From contig QHQU01000010.1 in assembly GCA_003219925.1 (NCBI GenBank), positions 1 through 10,105 of the forward strand: 10,105 nt of DNA, given 5' to 3'. Both the position numbers and the translations under genes were made by a program. Source of the DNA: Verrucomicrobiota bacterium. Its GTDB lineage: Bacteria > Verrucomicrobiota > Verrucomicrobiia > Chthoniobacterales > UBA10450. Under the pieces are notes generated by a model that did not search any database, was not told the origin of the DNA, and saw only the letters and a program-made list of their open reading frames with translations. Positions 1 to 6,609 of the stretch are shown here, piece after piece (the stretch's first letter is position 1; each line of letters starts with the position of its first letter).

Positions 1-343
1 TCAGAATCGAAGACGGGCCGGGAACGATGGTAAAGGGGAGATCACGTCGGATGCATTCACGAATTAACCGCCCCCCCGGATCCGACAATCCTGGCATCCC
101 GGCGTCTGTGACCAGCGCGATATTTTCCCCGGCGGCGAGACGCTCGATCAATTGCGCCGTGCGCATTGCCTCATTGTGCTCATGAAAACTGACGAGCGGT
201 TTTTTAATTCCAAAATGTTTCAGCAACACTCCGGAGTATCGGGTGTCCTCCGCCGCCACTGCATCGACGGATTTCAAAACTTCAATCGCGCGCAAAGTAA
301 TGTCGCCGAGGTTTCCGATCGGCGTCGCGACGACGTAAAGCAT
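1..343 (-). CDS. rsmI: 16S rRNA (cytidine-1402-2'-O)-methyltransferase RsmI, 5' part only
   Basis: Reading the minus strand from the ATG at 343 gives an open frame of 114 codons that leaves the window at its left edge. It begins MLYVVATPIGNLGDIT, the typical RsmI N-terminus, followed by AEDTRYSGVLLKHFGI, SFHEHNE, ALVTDAGMPGLSDPGGRLI and VPGPSS, all conserved blocks of the SAM-dependent tetrapyrrole-methylase fold used by RsmI. The enzyme methylates the ribose of C1402 in 16S rRNA in the decoding centre, in the cytoplasm. About 40 percent of the usual 270-290 residues is visible. No strong ribosome binding site lies before the ATG; the start was chosen because the family motif begins at once. 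It is transcribed away from the lipoprotein gene, across a repeat-rich gap. Identification is by motif recognition and is firm. Confidence 0.95.
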   Translation of the reverse strand, partial: MLYVVATPIGNLGDITLRAIEVLKSVDAVAAEDTRYSGVLLKHFGIKKPLVSFHEHNEAMRTAQLIERLAAGENIALVTDAGMPGLSDPGGRLIRECIRRDLPFTIVPGPSSIL

Positions 344-718
344 GCGCGAGCATCGGATGAGATTTGGTTTTGTGCCATCAGATCTACTCCGCAGCTGCGC
401 TTCTTTCATTGCTTTTCTATCCGCCGTCCCGTCAGCCGAGGAACACAGATTTTCCAGTCTGTTCGCCCAGGCGGAGTTTTCACTCCGCTGAGACCGCTCC
501 GAAGCAGCAGCGGGAAGAATTCCCGCTGGGCGCACAGGCCAAGGGCCTGTGTTCCGCTCCACGGTGCCGAAGCCGCCGAGTCGAGGAACACAAACTCTCC
601 ATTTGTGCGGCTCCAATCCGGCAAAAATCGGCAAATCGCTCATATCTGCTCCGAGTCTTCGTTTCTAAGAACAGAGCCGGATTGCTCGGGCAAAACGAAC
701 CTAGGGAGGAGGAATGAT
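344..718. other. Repeat-rich intergenic region between divergent genes
   Basis: This gap of about 375 bases separates rsmI (minus) from the lipoprotein gene (plus). Open frames crossing it on both strands only translate palindromic repeats and show no protein family signature. It must hold promoters for both flanking genes, but I could not pick convincing -35/-10 pairs. Its right end carries a strong purine-rich ribosome binding site (GGGAGGAGGA, 704-713) for the ATG at 719. Its middle holds the hairpin cluster listed separately. The stretch 608-703 has no structure I can name. Confidence 0.7.
441..607. repeat. Cluster of five short hairpins (palindromic repeat array)
   Basis: Five inverted repeats follow one another. 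They are ACAGA/TCTGT (445-449 with 458-462), GCGGAGT/ACTCCGC (471-477 with 482-488), CAGCGGGAA/TTCCCGCTG (508-516 with 520-528), CACAGGCC/GGCCTGTG (533-540 with 544-551) and CACAAA/TTTGTG (589-594 with 602-607). Stems differ in sequence but have similar size, with loops of 3-8 bases. The word CGAGGAACACA occurs twice (437-447 and 582-592), and its GGAACAC core is complementary to GTGTTCC at 549-555, so larger folds are also possible. The stems are seen directly. The view that this is an interspersed repeat family comparable to REP/BIME elements, possibly lineage-specific, is inference. Only one such cluster occurs in the window. Confidence 0.75.
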
Positions 719-1081
719 ATGAGAATGCCTTTTTGTTTGCTGGCGCTGTTGGGATTAGCTGGCTGCGTCGCGGAAACCCCTGTCACGACTACGACAACTG
801 AAGTCACACGGACGGTGACAAATGGCCCCGTTGCGACGCAACCCGTTACACGAGAGGTTTTGGTTACTCAAGAGCCCCCACCAGTTCGGGTAGAGACGAG
901 AACGGTTGCCCCAGGGCCGAGCTACGTTTGGACGAATGGCTACTGGCAATGGACTGGCGCGGGCTACGCATGGGTGCCCGGGCATTGGATTGTGCGCCCA
1001 CGCCCGGCCGCCGTTTGGGTTGAAGGCCACTGGGTGCGACGACCAGGCGGCTGGCTCTGGGTGGCGGGTCACTGGCAGTAA
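719..1081 (+). CDS. YXWGXW-repeat lipoprotein
   Basis: Encodes 120 residues. A hydrophobic signal (residues 4-14) ends in the lipobox LAGC with Cys16, so the product should be exported and lipid-anchored, probably in the outer membrane. Residues 20-65 are a Thr/Val/Pro-rich linker. Residues 69-119 hold four aromatic-glycine units of the YXWGXW type (YVWTNGYWQW, YAWVPGHW, AVWVEGHW, WLWVAGHW), and the protein stops right after the last. Such repeats are known in small envelope proteins of Gram-negative bacteria; no biochemical role is established. The start at 719 is supported by a strong ribosome binding site (704-713). A longer in-frame reading back to 152 exists but would put the signal peptide in mid-protein, so it is rejected. 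A second in-frame ATG at 725 would also work. Function is unknown; class is confident. Confidence 0.88.
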   Translation: MRMPFCLLALLGLAGCVAETPVTTTTTEVTRTVTNGPVATQPVTREVLVTQEPPPVRVETRTVAPGPSYVWTNGYWQWTGAGYAWVPGHWIVRPRPAAVWVEGHWVRRPGGWLWVAGHWQ

Positions 1082-1097
1082 AAGAATTCCAAGCCAT

Positions 1098-1117
1098 CGA
1101 TAAAATCGATTTTATCG
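1098..1117. promoter_or_regulatory. Perfect 20-base palindrome (operator-like or weak terminator)
   Basis: The half-site CGATAAAATC is followed directly by its exact reverse complement, 17 bases after the lipoprotein stop codon and 52 bases before the hydrolase start. As RNA it could form a 7-base stem (CGATAAA/TTTATCG) with a 6-base loop, followed by CAAAA and no U-tract, so it is a poor intrinsic terminator. As DNA it has the symmetry of a dimeric-regulator site. The symmetry is seen directly; either role is inference. Confidence 0.4.
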
Positions 1118-1168
1118 CAAAAGGAATCGATTTGCTCGACGTTGCCGTGAAGGCGTTCTTGCCTTCAG

Positions 1169-2029
1169 GTGCATCGATCCTTCACGCCCCGCCACAAGCT
1201 GAAGCGAATTGTCATTCGCGGATTCGTTACGGTCTCGCTGAGTCTTTCCCTTTTTATCGCGCTGATTTATTTCAAGCAGCACTCGATGGTTTATCATCCG
1301 CGGCCGTACGGCGCGGGATACGCACAAGCCTTGCCGACAAATGGCGAGGAAATTTTTTACACTCTGCCGTTCGGCAAACAAACGGCGTTTTACATTCCGG
1401 CCCGCAATAATGAGCAATTGCCCAGCCGGCTTTGGGTCGCGTTTTGCGGCAATGGCTCACTGGCACTCGATTGGACGACAATCCTTGCCGGCTATCCAAA
1501 TCCTAATGATGCGTTCCTGCTCCTGGATTATCCCGGCTACGGAAAATGCCAGGGCTACTCCAGCATCGCGAGCACGCGAGCTAGCACTGACGCCGCGCTA
1601 AACACGTTGGCGAAACGACTCGCTCTTTCCGAGGATGAAATGGAGCCCCGACTCTGCGCCATTGGTCATTCCCTCGGTTCCGCCGTTGCGATCGATTTCG
1701 CAAGGCGTCATCGCGTCCAGCGAGTTGTCGCAATCGCACCGTTCACCACTCTGCGCGAGGAGGCCGCCCGCGTTATCACTGGTCCGCTATCATATTTGCT
1801 GATCGAGAACTACGATAACCGCGCTGGCGTTGTTGAGATTCGCCAACGGAATCCGGAAGCGAAAATCGCGATTTTCCACGGGACAAAGGACGAGGTTATC
1901 CCTGTGCGGATGGGCCGCGAGCTCGCCCAAAACTTTCCTTTCATCGACTTCTTTCCGATTGAGGGCGCGAACCATGTGAGCGTCTTGTCCGAGGCCCACG
2001 ACAAGATCATTCGCTGGATGAACAACTGA
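1169..2029 (+). CDS. Membrane-anchored alpha/beta hydrolase
   Basis: Encodes 286 residues. The N-terminus is basic (HRSFTPRHKLKR) followed by a hydrophobic segment at about residues 15-34, which suggests an uncleaved membrane anchor with the catalytic domain outside the cytoplasm. The hydrolase fold shows a strand-turn block AFLLLDYPGYGKCQGYSS (115-132), the nucleophile elbow GHSLGS with Ser168, an acidic residue in FHGTKDEVIPV (Asp241) and the catalytic His in GANHVS (His269). This triad is typical of the broad esterase/peptidase-like hydrolase families; substrate cannot be told. The start is a GTG at 1169: an in-frame stop lies at 1148-1150 and no other usual start codon occurs between them, while the next in-frame ATG (residue 40) would remove the membrane segment. 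There is no clear ribosome binding site. It is co-oriented with the lipoprotein gene upstream and the 97-residue gene downstream. Confidence 0.85.
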   Translation: MHRSFTPRHKLKRIVIRGFVTVSLSLSLFIALIYFKQHSMVYHPRPYGAGYAQALPTNGEEIFYTLPFGKQTAFYIPARNNEQLPSRLWVAFCGNGSLALDWTTILAGYPNPNDAFLLLDYPGYGKCQGYSSIASTRASTDAALNTLAKRLALSEDEMEPRLCAIGHSLGSAVAIDFARRHRVQRVVAIAPFTTLREEAARVITGPLSYLLIENYDNRAGVVEIRQRNPEAKIAIFHGTKDEVIPVRMGRELAQNFPFIDFFPIEGANHVSVLSEAHDKIIRWMNN

Positions 2030-2037
2030 ACTTTACC

Positions 2038-2052
2038 GCGCGCCGCGCTTTT
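2038..2052 (+). terminator. Possible weak terminator after the hydrolase gene
   Basis: GCGC (2038-2041) and GCGC (2045-2048) can pair around a 3-base loop and are followed by TTTT. The stem is only four base pairs, so the call is weak. It begins 9 bases after the hydrolase stop codon. Confidence 0.25.
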
Positions 2053-2144
2053 GATCGTTTCGCGACCCCCGCTCCCCTTCGCGCAACTTTAAAGCTTCGC
2101 GTGATGTGATATTTTGGAATAATTTAAGCTGAGGATCGCAGGCG

Positions 2145-2438
2145 ATGAAACCGAAAAGTCTGTGCGAAAGCAGAAAGCGCAGGTTTCCGCAAACGGATTA
2201 TTTCTTTCGCTCGGACATGGGCGAGTGGCGTGGCTACTGGTCAGCTCCGGACGATGGGGGAGAATCCGCCCAGCGCAGATTTTACGATTTCACGCGCGAG
2301 TTTTTGCTCGAGTCCGAGCGTGAACGAGCCAAGGAGATGTTTGTTTTCGCCCTCGTCGTTCTCGCCGCCGCCTGGCCGGTCGGTTACATGGTGGTGACTG
2401 TTGTGAAACTGTTGCTCAAAGGTCACCCGCTCGATTAA
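2145..2438 (+). CDS. Small single-span membrane protein, function unknown
   Basis: Encodes 97 residues and I do not recognise a family. Residues 1-63 are charged and polar, with aromatic patches (TDYFFRSDMGEWRGYW at 17-32) and a Glu/Arg-rich stretch (FLLESERERAKE at 53-64) just before the membrane. Residues 65-91 form one hydrophobic segment (FVFALVVLAAAWPVG and onward), followed by a short tail KGHPLD. With no signal cleavage site and the charged domain first, an inner-membrane anchor near the C-terminus is likely. The ATG at 2145 has a ribosome binding site GAGGA at 2131-2135 with 9-base spacing, which supports a real gene despite its size. It lies 115 bases after the hydrolase gene and is convergent with putA, ending 58 bases from putA's stop. 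That it is translated is inference from the ribosome binding site and the well-formed membrane segment. Confidence 0.65.
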   Translation: MKPKSLCESRKRRFPQTDYFFRSDMGEWRGYWSAPDDGGESAQRRFYDFTREFLLESERERAKEMFVFALVVLAAAWPVGYMVVTVVKLLLKGHPLD

Positions 2439-2470
2439 CGGCGATTATCGCGCTATCCGGAATCACGGCC

Positions 2471-2492
2471 CGCCATTTTGTAGGCGATGGCG
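2471..2492. terminator. Hairpin in the convergent gap between the 97-residue gene and putA
   Basis: CGCCAT (2471-2476) pairs with ATGGCG (2487-2492) around a 10-base loop, in the 58-base gap between two convergent stop codons. Such placement fits a bidirectional transcription stop. Only a short run of T (TTTT within the loop on the plus strand) is present and there is no U-tract after the stem on either strand, so the role is uncertain. Confidence 0.3.
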
Positions 2493-2496
2493 CCTC

Positions 2497-5400
2497 TCAC
2501 CGTCGGGGCAGGAATTCGGCGCGGTATTCGGGCGTGGCTTCGGGGGCGAAGCCGTGGCGCATGATGTTTTCGGTGACAACGCGCGGAACGAGGAAGTTCA
2601 GCAAATAATCGCTGCCGCCGGCCTTGGTGCCGCCACCGCTCATTTTGAATCCGCCGAAAGGATGGCGGCCGACTACCGCGCCAGTGCAGGAGCGATTGAC
2701 ATAAACATTCCCGGCGACGAGCTCGGCCTTCACCCGTTCAATGTTAGCCGGACTGCGCGAGAAGAATCCGGCGGTGAGCGCGTAATCGGTGTCGTTAGCA
2801 ATTCTGATTGCGTCATCGAGATCGCGCGCTTTCAACACACTCAACACCGGCCCGAAAATTTCACACTGACTTAACGTCATTTCCGGTTTTACACCGGTGA
2901 AAATGGTTGGGGGAATGAAATAACCTTTCTCCGGTATTTTGGTTGCCTGGAAAGCGAGAGTCGCTTCGCTTTTGCCGCTCTCGATAATTTCCTGGATCCG
3001 GCGATAGGCGGTTTCGTCGATGACGGGCCCAACGGTTATCCCCGGCTCCTCGGGATTGCCAACGCGCAAACTCGCAGCGGCTGCGAGCAACCGCTCCATC
3101 ACACGGTCGTAATTTTCTTCAAGCACAATCAGGCGCGAACAGGCGGAGCATTTTTGTCCTTGATAACCAAAGGCGGAGTAGATCGTGTCCACGATCGTTT
3201 CGTCGAGATCAGCATCGGAATCGACAATGACTGCGTTCTTGCCGCCCATCTCGCAGACGACGCGCTTAAGTTCGCGCTGGCCCGGTCGGGTTTTGCCCGC
3301 CGACTCCCATATCCGCAGGCCAACTTCACGCGAACCGGTGAACGCGATCATTTCCACATCGGGATGATCCACCAGGTAGGCGCCAATAACGGACCCGCGA
3401 CCGTGTAGGCAATTCAAGACGCCCGGCGGAACTCCCGCCTCCTCGAAAATCTCCATCAACAGCGCGCCGAGGATCGCTGAAGGCTCGGCCGGTTTCATGA
3501 TCACGGTGTTGCCAGTGACGAGCGCGGCGGTGACCATTCCGCAGAGAATCGCGACCGGAAAATTCCAGGGCGCGATGACGAGAGCAACGCCTCGCGGCCA
3601 GTAATGCTGGTAGCTTTCCTCGCCAAGAACATGTTGAGTCAGACGCGGATTTCCGCGCAGCCGCATTTGCTGCGCGTAGAAGAGACAAAAATCCATCGCT
3701 TCGCGGATGTCGCCGTCGGCTTCGGCCCACGCTTTGCCGACCTCGAAAACTTCGACTGCGGAAAGCTCGAACCGGCGGCGATCGAGAATCGCGGCCACGC
3801 GCTCAAGCAACTGGCAGCGCTGTTCGAAAGGCGTGCGGCTCCAAGATTCAAACGCATGCCGCGCCGCTTTCACTGCGCTCTCGGCTTCTGGAATCCCGGC
3901 CTCGGCGATGAACCCAATGATTTGATCCGGCGCGCTCGGATTGAGTGACGGCAACAATTTGTCGGTCCAACTCTCTTTGCCATCGATCACGAGCGGGTAT
4001 TTCTGTCCGAAACGCGCGCGCACGTCGCGCAAGGCGACGCGCATTCTTCCCTGCGACTCCGGATAAACAAAGTTTGTCAGCGAAGCATTTCTGTAGGTGT
4101 CGGCGGGTAGCGTCTCGCGCGTTGCGCCGTTTCGACCTGTTCCATCATCCCGAGCGAAAATGCCAGTCCAACTCAGCCCGATGGATTCCTCGGAAGTTAC
4201 CTCAAAGGTTCTGCTACGGGATCCCTCGACTTCGCTCGGGATGACGGAAGTTGCGACCGCGCCATTTACCAAATCACGCGGATCGCGCAGCAATTGGGCT
4301 CCTGAAACCTGCTCGGAGAACTTCGCGCGCAAGAATCCTTCATTAGAGGTATTTTCAAGGAGGCGACGCACCAAATACGACATCCCCGGCAACAATTCGC
4401 CCACTGGCGAATATTCCCGGACGCGATAACCCATCTCGACCAGCGCGCGCTTGATTGGACCCGCCATTCCGTAGAGCAACTGGAATTCGAAACGGCTGCG
4501 ATCGATTCCGAGTTCTTCCGCCAATGCCTGCGCGTGCGCGATGCTACGGACGTTGTGTGACCCGAAGGCGGACGTCACAATCGCTTCGTTCTCGAGCAAA
4601 ATGCGAGTGAGCCTTTCGAAATTGGCATCACTCTCCGGTTTTTGCAGCCATACCGGAATGACCCAGCCGTTTTGAGTGGACTTGATTTTTTCGTAATCCC
4701 AATACGCGCCTTTGACCAGACGAACGGTAAAACGCGTCCCGCGCGCTCGTCCCCACGCAATCAGATCAACCAAATCCTCTTCCGCGTCGCGCAAGTAAGC
4801 TTGAATGACGATGCCGGCGTGTGGCCAATCGCGAAACTCCGGCTCGGTGAAAAGCGTTCGAAACAGTTCGAGGGTCGCGTTTTTGTGCGCGTAGCTTTCC
4901 ATGTCGAAATTGATGAAAGCGCCGAGCTCCTTGGCGCGGCGTAAAATCGGGCGGAGCTTCGGCGCCAGATGCGCAATTGCGTCGGCTGGATCGGCCGGGT
5001 TCATCTGCGAATAGAGGGCGGAAATTTTTACCGACACATTTACGACTGGGAAGAGCTCGGCGTTTTTGCCGAGCGGATCGGTCCAGCGGCGCGTTTCCCG
5101 GGCCAGATGTTCGAGTAATTCCTGACAGCGCGTCGCATACTCGTTAGCTTCCTCTTCGCTGACTACTGCTTCGCCCAGCAGATCGACGGTAAATCCAATT
5201 TTTTGCCGGCGTTTTTTGCGCAGCGTTTTCATTACGTCATCCGGATTGCGCCCGGCGATGAACTGCCGCGCCATCCCCGAGACATTCCAGCGCAGGAGTT
5301 TTCCACTGATGAATGGTGCGATACGCGCGAGCGATACCCCGGTGCGGATGAGCGGGGTGTAACCATTGCGCATGTCGGCAAAATATTCATCGAGATGTTG

Positions 5401-5601
5401 CACGATGTCGGAGCCGCGGCGGAGCGATGCGAGCACATCGACGAAACGGAACATTTGCACTTTGAAATGTTCGTCGCGCATCGAAAACTCCATCATCCGT
5501 TGATAGAATCCGGCCTTGCTGAAAATCGATTCCGGATGGCGATCGACCAGATCAAAGATTTGGGTGCCGCGTCGCTCAACCTCGGCCTGCAAGAGACTCA
5601 T
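2497..5601 (-). CDS. putA: Bifunctional proline dehydrogenase / delta-1-pyrroline-5-carboxylate dehydrogenase (PutA-like, no DNA-binding domain)
   Basis: Encodes 1034 residues. It oxidises proline to glutamate in two steps: an FAD-dependent proline dehydrogenase barrel, then an NAD-dependent aldehyde dehydrogenase, with the intermediate probably channelled. Residues 1-80 form a helical arm. The barrel runs to about 430, with LVKGAYWDYE (296-304), FEFQLLYGM (371-379) and the signature YLVRRLLENTSNEGF (409-423; Arg412 and Arg413 contact substrate in the family). Residues about 535-1010 are the aldehyde dehydrogenase, with APWNFP (Asn680), FTGSREVG (754-761), the general base Glu784 in CEMGGKN and the catalytic Cys818 in GQKCSACSR. 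No ribbon-helix-helix domain precedes the barrel, so it should not repress its own gene. The linker between domains (about 445-505) is longer than expected and is largely translated from a repeat element (see 4140-4249). The ATG at 5601 has no evident ribosome binding site. Confidence 0.95.
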   Translation of the reverse strand: MSLLQAEVERRGTQIFDLVDRHPESIFSKAGFYQRMMEFSMRDEHFKVQMFRFVDVLASLRRGSDIVQHLDEYFADMRNGYTPLIRTGVSLARIAPFISGKLLRWNVSGMARQFIAGRNPDDVMKTLRKKRRQKIGFTVDLLGEAVVSEEEANEYATRCQELLEHLARETRRWTDPLGKNAELFPVVNVSVKISALYSQMNPADPADAIAHLAPKLRPILRRAKELGAFINFDMESYAHKNATLELFRTLFTEPEFRDWPHAGIVIQAYLRDAEEDLVDLIAWGRARGTRFTVRLVKGAYWDYEKIKSTQNGWVIPVWLQKPESDANFERLTRILLENEAIVTSAFGSHNVRSIAHAQALAEELGIDRSRFEFQLLYGMAGPIKRALVEMGYRVREYSPVGELLPGMSYLVRRLLENTSNEGFLRAKFSEQVSGAQLLRDPRDLVNGAVATSVIPSEVEGSRSRTFEVTSEESIGLSWTGIFARDDGTGRNGATRETLPADTYRNASLTNFVYPESQGRMRVALRDVRARFGQKYPLVIDGKESWTDKLLPSLNPSAPDQIIGFIAEAGIPEAESAVKAARHAFESWSRTPFEQRCQLLERVAAILDRRRFELSAVEVFEVGKAWAEADGDIREAMDFCLFYAQQMRLRGNPRLTQHVLGEESYQHYWPRGVALVIAPWNFPVAILCGMVTAALVTGNTVIMKPAEPSAILGALLMEIFEEAGVPPGVLNCLHGRGSVIGAYLVDHPDVEMIAFTGSREVGLRIWESAGKTRPGQRELKRVVCEMGGKNAVIVDSDADLDETIVDTIYSAFGYQGQKCSACSRLIVLEENYDRVMERLLAAAASLRVGNPEEPGITVGPVIDETAYRRIQEIIESGKSEATLAFQATKIPEKGYFIPPTIFTGVKPEMTLSQCEIFGPVLSVLKARDLDDAIRIANDTDYALTAGFFSRSPANIERVKAELVAGNVYVNRSCTGAVVGRHPFGGFKMSGGGTKAGGSDYLLNFLVPRVVTENIMRHGFAPEATPEYRAEFLPRR
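4140..4249. repeat. Inverted-repeat element inside putA (MITE-like), translated in frame
   Basis: The ends 4140-4158 and 4231-4249 are inverted copies of each other, matching at 18 of 19 positions, with the core TCATCCCGAGCGAA perfect on both sides. Flanking them are GTTTCGACC (4129-4137) and GTTGCGACC (4250-4258), direct repeats matching at 8 of 9 positions that could be a decayed target duplication. Another direct repeat, CGGAAGTT, occurs at 4191-4198 and 4245-4252. Read on the minus strand in the putA frame the element encodes about residues 451-488, beginning SVIPSEVEGSR and ending FARDDG, with no stop. Bases 4216-4245 are the exact reverse complement of 8861-8890. I recognise the IPSEVEG translation from memory as typical of a repeat family seen in many environmental bacterial genomes. 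Confidence 0.85.
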
Positions 5602-5607
5602 GTCCGA

Positions 5608-5613
5608 ATTGTA
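5608..5613 (-). promoter_or_regulatory. Candidate -10 box for putA
   Basis: On the minus strand TACAAT lies only six bases before the putA ATG, inside GGTTTACAATTC. If used, transcription would start at or next to the ATG and the message would be leaderless, which fits the absence of a ribosome binding site. No good -35 hexamer is seen 16-18 bases further upstream, so the call is tentative. Confidence 0.25.
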
Positions 5614-5725
5614 AACCGCGCCTCGCCGTTAGGAAAGTCGCGGCTGCTGACTCATTCGCCCAGGCAATAAAAGGCTATCCACCACGGTATCTTGACCAGC
5701 TCTATTGACGGCGGAAGCTATCGCG

Positions 5726-6547
5726 ATGGCCGACAAGAACGCTCCGCTTATTCCCGAACAAGGATGGCATTGTCTCAACCTTTTCTACCGCATCGATTTC
5801 GCACAATGGCAGCTGCTCACTAGCGATGAACAGCGCACGGCCAAGATCGCGCTCTCCGAGATCGTGCAGGAAATCCGGGCTACCGAAAAGACGCAGTTGC
5901 TTACGCTGAGCGTCGTTACGCCGAAAGCGGACATCGCCTTCATGCTAATCACGCCCGACCTGCACGCGGCAAATTCTTTTGAAAAACGCCTCAATCTTTC
6001 GCTGGGCGCCGGCGTGCTCGAGCCGGTTTACAGTTATCTCTCGTTGACCGAAGAAAGCGAATACACAACCACGGCCGAGCAATACGCCGAGACGCTCACA
6101 CGGGAGCAAAATCTAAAACCCGGGACGCCGGAGTTCGATACCGCGATGAAAGCTTTCGCGGAACGGATGGCGCATTATCGGGAGGAACGCGTTTATCCGA
6201 CACTACCCGATTGGCCGGTGGTCTGCTTTTATAACATGAGCAAACGGCGCGGCGACCAACGGAACTGGTATGCCTTGCCGTTTGATCAACGCCGCAAATT
6301 GATGGGCGGTCACGCCAAAGTTGGTCGCGAATTTTCCGGCAAAGTAAAACAGCTCATTACCGGCTCAACTGGATTGGACGATGCCGAATGGGGCGTAACG
6401 CTTTTCGCGCGCGATACTTTCCAAATTAAGAAAATCGTTTACGAAATGCGTTTTGATCCAGTGAGCGCGGAGTACGCGGATTTTGGTGAATTTTTTGTCG
6501 GCATTCAGTTGCCGCTCGATGAGTTGTTCCGCCGGCTGCAGTTGTAA
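5726..6547 (+). CDS. hemQ: HemQ-like coproheme decarboxylase (chlorite dismutase family)
   Basis: Encodes 273 residues from the ATG at 5726. HemQ converts coproheme to haem b by two oxidative decarboxylations using peroxide, the last step of the coproporphyrin-dependent haem route, in the cytoplasm. The C-terminal half carries the family's heme-side landmarks. VCFYNMSKRR (residues 166-175 from this start) includes the Tyr169 that corresponds to the radical-forming Tyr of HemQ, then NWYALPFDQRRKLMGGHAKVGREF contains His196, the expected axial heme ligand, and the domain closes with EWGVTLFARD and YEMRFDPVSAEYADFGEFFVG. True chlorite dismutases carry a distal Arg and lack this Tyr pattern, so HemQ is the better call. 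A TTG at 5705 would add seven residues; the ATG is preferred because of GGCGGAAG at 5710-5717. The gene is divergent from putA; 124 bases separate putA's ATG from this one. Confidence 0.88.
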   Translation: MADKNAPLIPEQGWHCLNLFYRIDFAQWQLLTSDEQRTAKIALSEIVQEIRATEKTQLLTLSVVTPKADIAFMLITPDLHAANSFEKRLNLSLGAGVLEPVYSYLSLTEESEYTTTAEQYAETLTREQNLKPGTPEFDTAMKAFAERMAHYREERVYPTLPDWPVVCFYNMSKRRGDQRNWYALPFDQRRKLMGGHAKVGREFSGKVKQLITGSTGLDDAEWGVTLFARDTFQIKKIVYEMRFDPVSAEYADFGEFFVGIQLPLDELFRRLQL

Positions 6548-6550
6548 CTC

Positions 6551-6600
6551 GTGCTCGTGCTCATAATCGATCGATCGAATACGATTACGATTACGAGCAG
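6551..6600. repeat. Imperfect palindromic repeat upstream of the tRNA
   Basis: TGCTCATAATCG (6558-6569) and CGATTACGAGCA (6588-6599) are inverted copies matching at 11 of 12 positions, with an 18-base centre that includes the palindrome CGATCGATCG (6568-6577). The tract is built from words CTCGTG and CGATTA in tandem. It starts 4 bases after the hemQ stop and ends 9 bases before the tRNA. It could fold at the 3' end of hemQ mRNA, but there is no U-tract. A related tract lies on the other side of the tRNA. Confidence 0.6.
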
Positions 6601-6609
6601 GATTTGAAA

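Noticed and set aside
69..77. Seven-base G/C run in rsmI as a phase-variation tract
   Set aside because: It encodes part of the conserved SDPGGRLI motif and is too short to argue for slippage; a chance run in a GC-rich gene is enough.
437..607. CRISPR array in the hairpin cluster
   Set aside because: The stems differ in sequence and there are no regular direct repeats with equal spacers; no cas genes are present.
406..624. Minus-strand open frame of 72 codons across the hairpin cluster
   Set aside because: It only translates the palindromic repeats, has no ribosome binding site and no family motif.
152..718. In-frame extension of the lipoprotein gene back to an ATG at 152
   Set aside because: It overlaps rsmI on the other strand and the hairpin cluster and would bury the signal peptide and lipobox; the ribosome binding site at 704-713 marks the start at 719.
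755..1072. Minus-strand open frame of 105 codons opposite the lipoprotein gene
   Set aside because: It is an antisense shadow of the Trp/Gly-rich repeat region, with no recognisable domain.
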